Positions 7,495 through 10,678 of a stretch of DNA of 10,678 bases are shown in pieces (within the stretch, counting starts at the first letter, position 1; each line of letters begins with the position of its first letter). This DNA is from Planctomycetaceae bacterium. GTDB taxonomy: Bacteria; Planctomycetota; Planctomycetia; Planctomycetales; Planctomycetaceae. The stretch spans positions 1 to 10,678 of the forward strand of contig JAESQE010000481.1 of NCBI GenBank assembly GCA_016765335.1. Direction: 5' to 3'. Below the pieces are notes generated by a model, which saw only the letters and a program-made list of their open reading frames with translations, did not search any database and was not told where the DNA came from. A program made the position numbers and the translations under genes.

Positions 7495-9534
7495 TTATTC
7501 TGCCTCAGGTTCAATGGTGCTCGTTGTCGGATCATCGCAGAGGCAATCACTACGTACTGCAAGAATCATTTCGAATGTTGTACCTTGTGGGCCAGTTTGG
7601 AGATCACGTAGTTTCCCGCCATGGTTCTCGACAATCTTTCGACTGATCGACAACCCTATCCCGAAACCATCTTTGTTCCTGCTGTGAAACATGTCAAACA
7701 GGCTTTCATTATCGCCTTCCTGGATACCGTCAGCAGTATCCGAAATGGTCATTTGAACTAAATCGTCTTCGATTAATGCCGAGCGAACCGTGATAATATG
7801 TTGTTGCTGTTTGTGACTATTACTAATCGCCTTAATTGCGTTTAACAAAAGGTTGACAATCACTTGCTGCCCTTGAATTAAGTCAAAGCATATCAAGGGA
7901 ACAGAACTATCCAATTCATTTTTCAGGAGAATGTCTTTGCGATCCAGTTCAGTCTGCACAAGTTCCAGCGATTTTTTTAGCAGTTCCTGTGGACTGACAA
8001 GCACAAGCATAATTTCTTTCTTTGCTGCAAACTCGTTCGTCTGTTGAACAATCGTTCTTGCGCGTAAAGAAAGTTCTGCAATGAGCTGGAGGATTTCAGT
8101 GATTTGGCCTTCATCGATACTGTGTTTGCTGATTCGATGCAGGCACCCTGTTGCATAGTTGCCAATCGCTAGCAAGGGCTGCTTGAGTTCATGTGAAATT
8201 GTTGCTGAAATTTCTCCCAGCATCCCCAATCGTGTCAGATGGCTGATTTCCTCCAATCGCTGCTTGGCCTCTTCTTCCAGTTGACGTTCGTGAGTAATAT
8301 CCCTGGCAACAATTGTTGTGCCTACGACCTCTTCCTGATGATAAATCGGCCCCCATCTGGTCGAGTAGAGTACCTGCTCTCCTGTTCTAAGGATTCCTGG
8401 TATATCAAGGGAAACATGCTCTTGATTATCAAAGACCTTCTGCAATGCCGTTTCGATCATTCCTTTATTGCCAGGCGGTATCCATTCATACAAACTGCTA
8501 CCAATAATTTTTTGAGTGTCGTAGTCCGACGCTGAACGATTGATAAACAGAATCCGCGCATTGCGATCAACATGCAAAATGATATCAACTGCATTTCGAA
8601 TGATTGCTTCCATATGGTTTCGTGAAACCTGAAGCTCTCCGGCGAACTGCTTTCTTTTTTCTATTTCATTTGAAAGTTGGTTATTCCGTTCTACTAACTC
8701 CGCAGTTCGTGCCTGGACTGCTTTTTCAAGCTCTCTTCTTTGCAGGCCAAACATATTTTCTGCTTGCTTCATTGCTGTAATATCAACAACGGTGCCGACC
8801 CATTCCTCGGGGCCTATGCGGTCGAGCTGAATATGAACCCACTCGATTGATCCGCCAGGATACACTGGTTTCAATTCTCGTCGAAATGCCCCCTGACTTA
8901 CCAGCCTCTGATGCGCAGTGCTTAACGACTGATTGTCTTCGTCTCGAAAAAGATTCTGCCAAAGAACTCCCTGCCGCGAGTCGTTGTTATTTCTGTTGGA
9001 ATCCACTGACTCGATAACCGAAAAGCAGGACCAGAAGTAATCGTTGGCGAATTGAATTTCCCCTTGTTTGTTACATGTGAATACGCCAGTGTTTGCCAAG
9101 CCCTTCAGCATTTCAAAACCGTGGTTTTGATCACTGCTGGCGATTCTGGTTTTTTTAAGTTCTGTTAAAACCAGAGAAATTCCGATGACTCCCAGCACTT
9201 GGCCGGAGTCGTTTTTCACAGGCCGAAACCAAGATTCGAAAGTCAAATCATCCAGATGAATTACTGCGTGGAATTCTTTTCCTTCCAGCGATTCCCTAAC
9301 AGACTTAAGCACCTGGGGTTGGTCAGCGTACATTTCAAAAATAGAGAGTCCAACATCTTCGCCATCCTTCTTATTTAATTCCCGAAGCCCCGCCCCGCGA
9401 GATATCTGTATAATACCTTTGTTATCAATTGCCCAGTAAATTAGCGGGGAGCAGTCAAGCACAGACTCCAGCAGGGAGTCCTGAGCCGCTTCTAGTATCG
9501 AACTATCTAGTAGTTTGCCGAAGTTTGATGTCAT
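7495..9534 (-). CDS. Soluble PAS-domain sensor histidine kinase
   Basis: A 679-residue two-component kinase with no membrane segment, so a cytoplasmic sensor. PAS-like domains lie at about 20-127, 138-255 and 303-415; the last two end in DIT (VVDITAMKQAE, VARDITHERQLE), the usual PAS exit. A helical, probably coiled-coil linker joins the second and third (about 256-303). The dimerisation/phosphoacceptor region at 430-505 contains ISHELKQPLLAI with His448, resembling the FixL/NtrB/DctB branch. The ATPase has N-box VNLLLNAIKA (560-569, Asn561/Asn565) and G2 GFGIGL (623-628). The G1 box is DTADG (599-603), with Ala where the usual DxGxG has its first Gly. The tail is short and acidic. The start is ATG at 9534 with GAGG 11 bases upstream, so weakly marked. 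No response regulator lies beside it, so its partner is unknown. The PAS ligands cannot be named. Confidence 0.92.
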   Translation of the reverse strand: MTSNFGKLLDSSILEAAQDSLLESVLDCSPLIYWAIDNKGIIQISRGAGLRELNKKDGEDVGLSIFEMYADQPQVLKSVRESLEGKEFHAVIHLDDLTFESWFRPVKNDSGQVLGVIGISLVLTELKKTRIASSDQNHGFEMLKGLANTGVFTCNKQGEIQFANDYFWSCFSVIESVDSNRNNNDSRQGVLWQNLFRDEDNQSLSTAHQRLVSQGAFRRELKPVYPGGSIEWVHIQLDRIGPEEWVGTVVDITAMKQAENMFGLQRRELEKAVQARTAELVERNNQLSNEIEKRKQFAGELQVSRNHMEAIIRNAVDIILHVDRNARILFINRSASDYDTQKIIGSSLYEWIPPGNKGMIETALQKVFDNQEHVSLDIPGILRTGEQVLYSTRWGPIYHQEEVVGTTIVARDITHERQLEEEAKQRLEEISHLTRLGMLGEISATISHELKQPLLAIGNYATGCLHRISKHSIDEGQITEILQLIAELSLRARTIVQQTNEFAAKKEIMLVLVSPQELLKKSLELVQTELDRKDILLKNELDSSVPLICFDLIQGQQVIVNLLLNAIKAISNSHKQQQHIITVRSALIEDDLVQMTISDTADGIQEGDNESLFDMFHSRNKDGFGIGLSISRKIVENHGGKLRDLQTGPQGTTFEMILAVRSDCLCDDPTTSTIEPEAE

Positions 9535-9641
9535 TTGATTTTACGCCTCATGCCATTTTTGTAATGCCAAATTTCAGCCCATAGGTTACCAGCAGCGAAA
9601 GTTCTTCCGGTCACCTAAAGCAAACATACACGATAGACAAT
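9535..9641. other. Upstream region of the sensor kinase
   Basis: A short stretch between the upstream terminator and the kinase ATG that should carry the kinase promoter. A TTGTCT occurs, but the hexamer 17 bases on (TAGGTG) is a poor -10, so I do not call a promoter. Nothing else is visible. Confidence 0.4.
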
Positions 9642-9685
9642 AAAAAAGCACGGCAACCTGTTCATTGCAAACAGTTTGCCGTGCT
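9642..9685 (-). terminator. Rho-independent terminator after the YTV-like gene
   Basis: A 10-bp stem (9647-9656 paired with 9676-9685), a 1x1 mismatch, then 5 more base pairs (9658-9662 with 9670-9674) around a 7-base loop. On the minus strand it is followed by a T-run (A9642-A9647 on the plus strand). The plus side also has a TTTTT two bases after the stem, so it could work both ways. It lies about 100 bases after the stop of the surface-protein gene, separating it from the kinase. Confidence 0.88.
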
Positions 9686-9782
9686 AGTTTTTCAACAAGT
9701 AATTTGAGTTAACGAAACAAAGAATAGGTCCAAAGGGGCCAGGTTAGATTTCGTTTCTTTAACCCGAAGACATCTTCAAAAA

Positions 9783-10678
9783 TTACTTCGCATTTTTCAA
9801 ATCATCAGGAACAGGCTTAGGAGCCTGTGGGCTTGGTGCTCCTGGGGAATCAACACGATTCGTTTGATGAGCTGTGCCACCTTCCTGGCATGAATCGCAA
9901 GGTTTATTACAAACTGTTACAGGAACCAGTTTGCATGTCTGATAGGCAACTTGGCGAGGAACAAGTTTTGCAATCATGCGAGTGTAAGTGTAATTTTCCT
10001 GACGAGGCACGCAACGAGCCACACGGTGAGTGACCGTATAAGGCACTTGTTTTGCGACACAGTAAGGAATTTCACGAACCTTTTCTTCGCAAACCATTTT
10101 GCAGGTTTTTACTGGAATTTTACAGACTCTTTCTTCGCAAACAATTTTCCAAGTCCGAACTGGAATTATCTCTGTCTTGGTTTCACACACCCAGCGACAA
10201 ACTCGAACAGGCACACTTTCAGTGATAACTTCGCGATGCATTCTGGTAACTTGAACAGGAACATTTTCAACAATTGTTTCTGAAACAATTCTACAAACTT
10301 GAACTGGGCAAGTCTTCTGGACAACCTGAGGCACATAGCAAGTTGTTGGGATGCATTGCTCAACAATATTTGGACACCAAACCCGACGTTGAATCGTAAC
10401 GCAAGGGCCAGGGACCATGCGAACTCGGGGCACGCCCCGGCGAGTACAGACTACTTGCGGAACACGAGGACCAGGAACTGTCACAGGTTGACAAGCCCAC
10501 TGCCCGCAATCACGACGTACTTTGCGATAAGTTGTTACAGGTTTCATCACTGTGTAACAACGAGTTTGGTTGACTGTTTCGACAACAGTGCGATTGACCG
10601 TCCGACAAACTTTTCTTTGGATTGTTTCTGTAATAGGACGGCAAACGGTTCGCTGTACCATTACAAATCGCTTAAAGG
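9783..10678 (-). CDS. YTV-like cysteine-rich repeat surface protein, probably 5'-incomplete
   Basis: A protein of at least 292 residues, very rich in Val, Arg, Thr and Cys (24 Cys, about 8%), with repeated short VP-V-R-C blocks and the tripeptide YTV at 36-38 and 208-210. This matches the style of the planctomycete YTV proteins, which are linked to the proteinaceous cell wall and are thought to be disulfide cross-linked. Six exact 16-residue units occupy 118-213. The C-terminus has a CNKPCDSC cluster (251-258) and then a Pro/Ala-rich tail without cysteine. The first ATG in view is at 10661, but it has no ribosome site, no signal peptide follows, and the frame stays open to the window edge. 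An exported protein should have a signal sequence, so the true start is probably outside the window; if the ATG is used, the protein would be cytoplasmic. It has its own terminator and looks monocistronic. Family placement is by composition and repeat pattern only. Confidence 0.8.
   Translation of the reverse strand, partial: FKRFVMVQRTVCRPITETIQRKVCRTVNRTVVETVNQTRCYTVMKPVTTYRKVRRDCGQWACQPVTVPGPRVPQVVCTRRGVPRVRMVPGPCVTIQRRVWCPNIVEQCIPTTCYVPQVVQKTCPVQVCRIVSETIVENVPVQVTRMHREVITESVPVRVCRWVCETKTEIIPVRTWKIVCEERVCKIPVKTCKMVCEEKVREIPYCVAKQVPYTVTHRVARCVPRQENYTYTRMIAKLVPRQVAYQTCKLVPVTVCNKPCDSCQEGGTAHQTNRVDSPGAPSPQAPKPVPDDLKNAK
10023..10310 (-). repeat. Six tandem 48-base units coding 16-residue repeats
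   Basis: Residues 118-213 of the YTV-like protein fall into six units of exactly 16 residues. Examples are VPVRVCRWVCETKTEI (150-165) and IPVKTCKMVCEEKVRE (182-197). Each starts with C/V/I-P, has a basic residue near position 7 and mostly a Cys near positions 6 and 10. The first five are clear; the sixth is weaker. At the DNA level the copies have diverged, so this is an old protein repeat, not a recent expansion. Confidence 0.8.

Noticed and set aside
7376..7687. Plus-strand open frame of 103 codons over the kinase 3' end
   Set aside because: Most of it mirrors the conserved kinase ATPase domain. No ribosome site or family match was seen.
10023..10310. Regular 48-base repeats as a CRISPR array
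   Set aside because: The periodicity is in the protein code, the copies are diverged and contiguous, and no constant repeat alternates with unique spacers.

Overview
The window most likely comes from a planctomycete. The strongest sign is the cysteine-rich, valine/arginine-repeat protein at the right end, which looks like the YTV-type cell-surface proteins of that phylum. The genes are widely spaced and the base composition is moderate (mid-40s percent G+C by eye, not computed). All genes I can support lie on the minus strand, so transcription runs from right to left. No rRNA, tRNA, insertion sequence or CRISPR array was seen.

From right to left in transcription order: (1) a YTV-like surface protein (9783 to the right edge, probably 5'-incomplete) followed by a strong hairpin terminator (9642-9685). 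(2) A soluble PAS-PAS-coiled coil-PAS histidine kinase (7495-9534) with no response regulator beside it, then a short open stretch in the same frame after its stop codon, then a HINT-type HIT nucleotide hydrolase (6976-7323). A hairpin terminator at 6762-6798 lies about 180 bases beyond. (3) A gene-free stretch of about 700 bases containing that terminator and a degenerate CTCTG-type intergenic repeat. (4) A compact chemosensory cluster: cheA (3538-6258), cheW (3074-3541, overlapping cheA by ATGA) and a soluble methyl-accepting receptor (349-2976), closed by a perfect 12-bp hairpin terminator (269-303). (5) A left edge of about 270 bases with a perfect inverted repeat and no gene I can assign.

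The chemosensory cluster is the most interesting part. The receptor has no membrane segment. It begins with a globin of the flavohaemoglobin type (not the HemAT/protoglobin type usual for chemotaxis globins), then has three PAS domains, of which the first and third are near-duplicates flanking an Aer-like one, then a full MCP signalling hairpin. The kinase CheA has no clear CheY-binding P2 domain but has two CheW-like domains and a C-terminal receiver-like domain that has lost its acidic pair. The window has no cheY, cheB or cheR. The set reads as a cytoplasmic haem- and PAS-based sensor (O2, NO or redox) linked to its own CheA-CheW, with output either through the receiver-like tail or through a regulator elsewhere in the genome. 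The output is inference; the domain order is read directly from the sequence.
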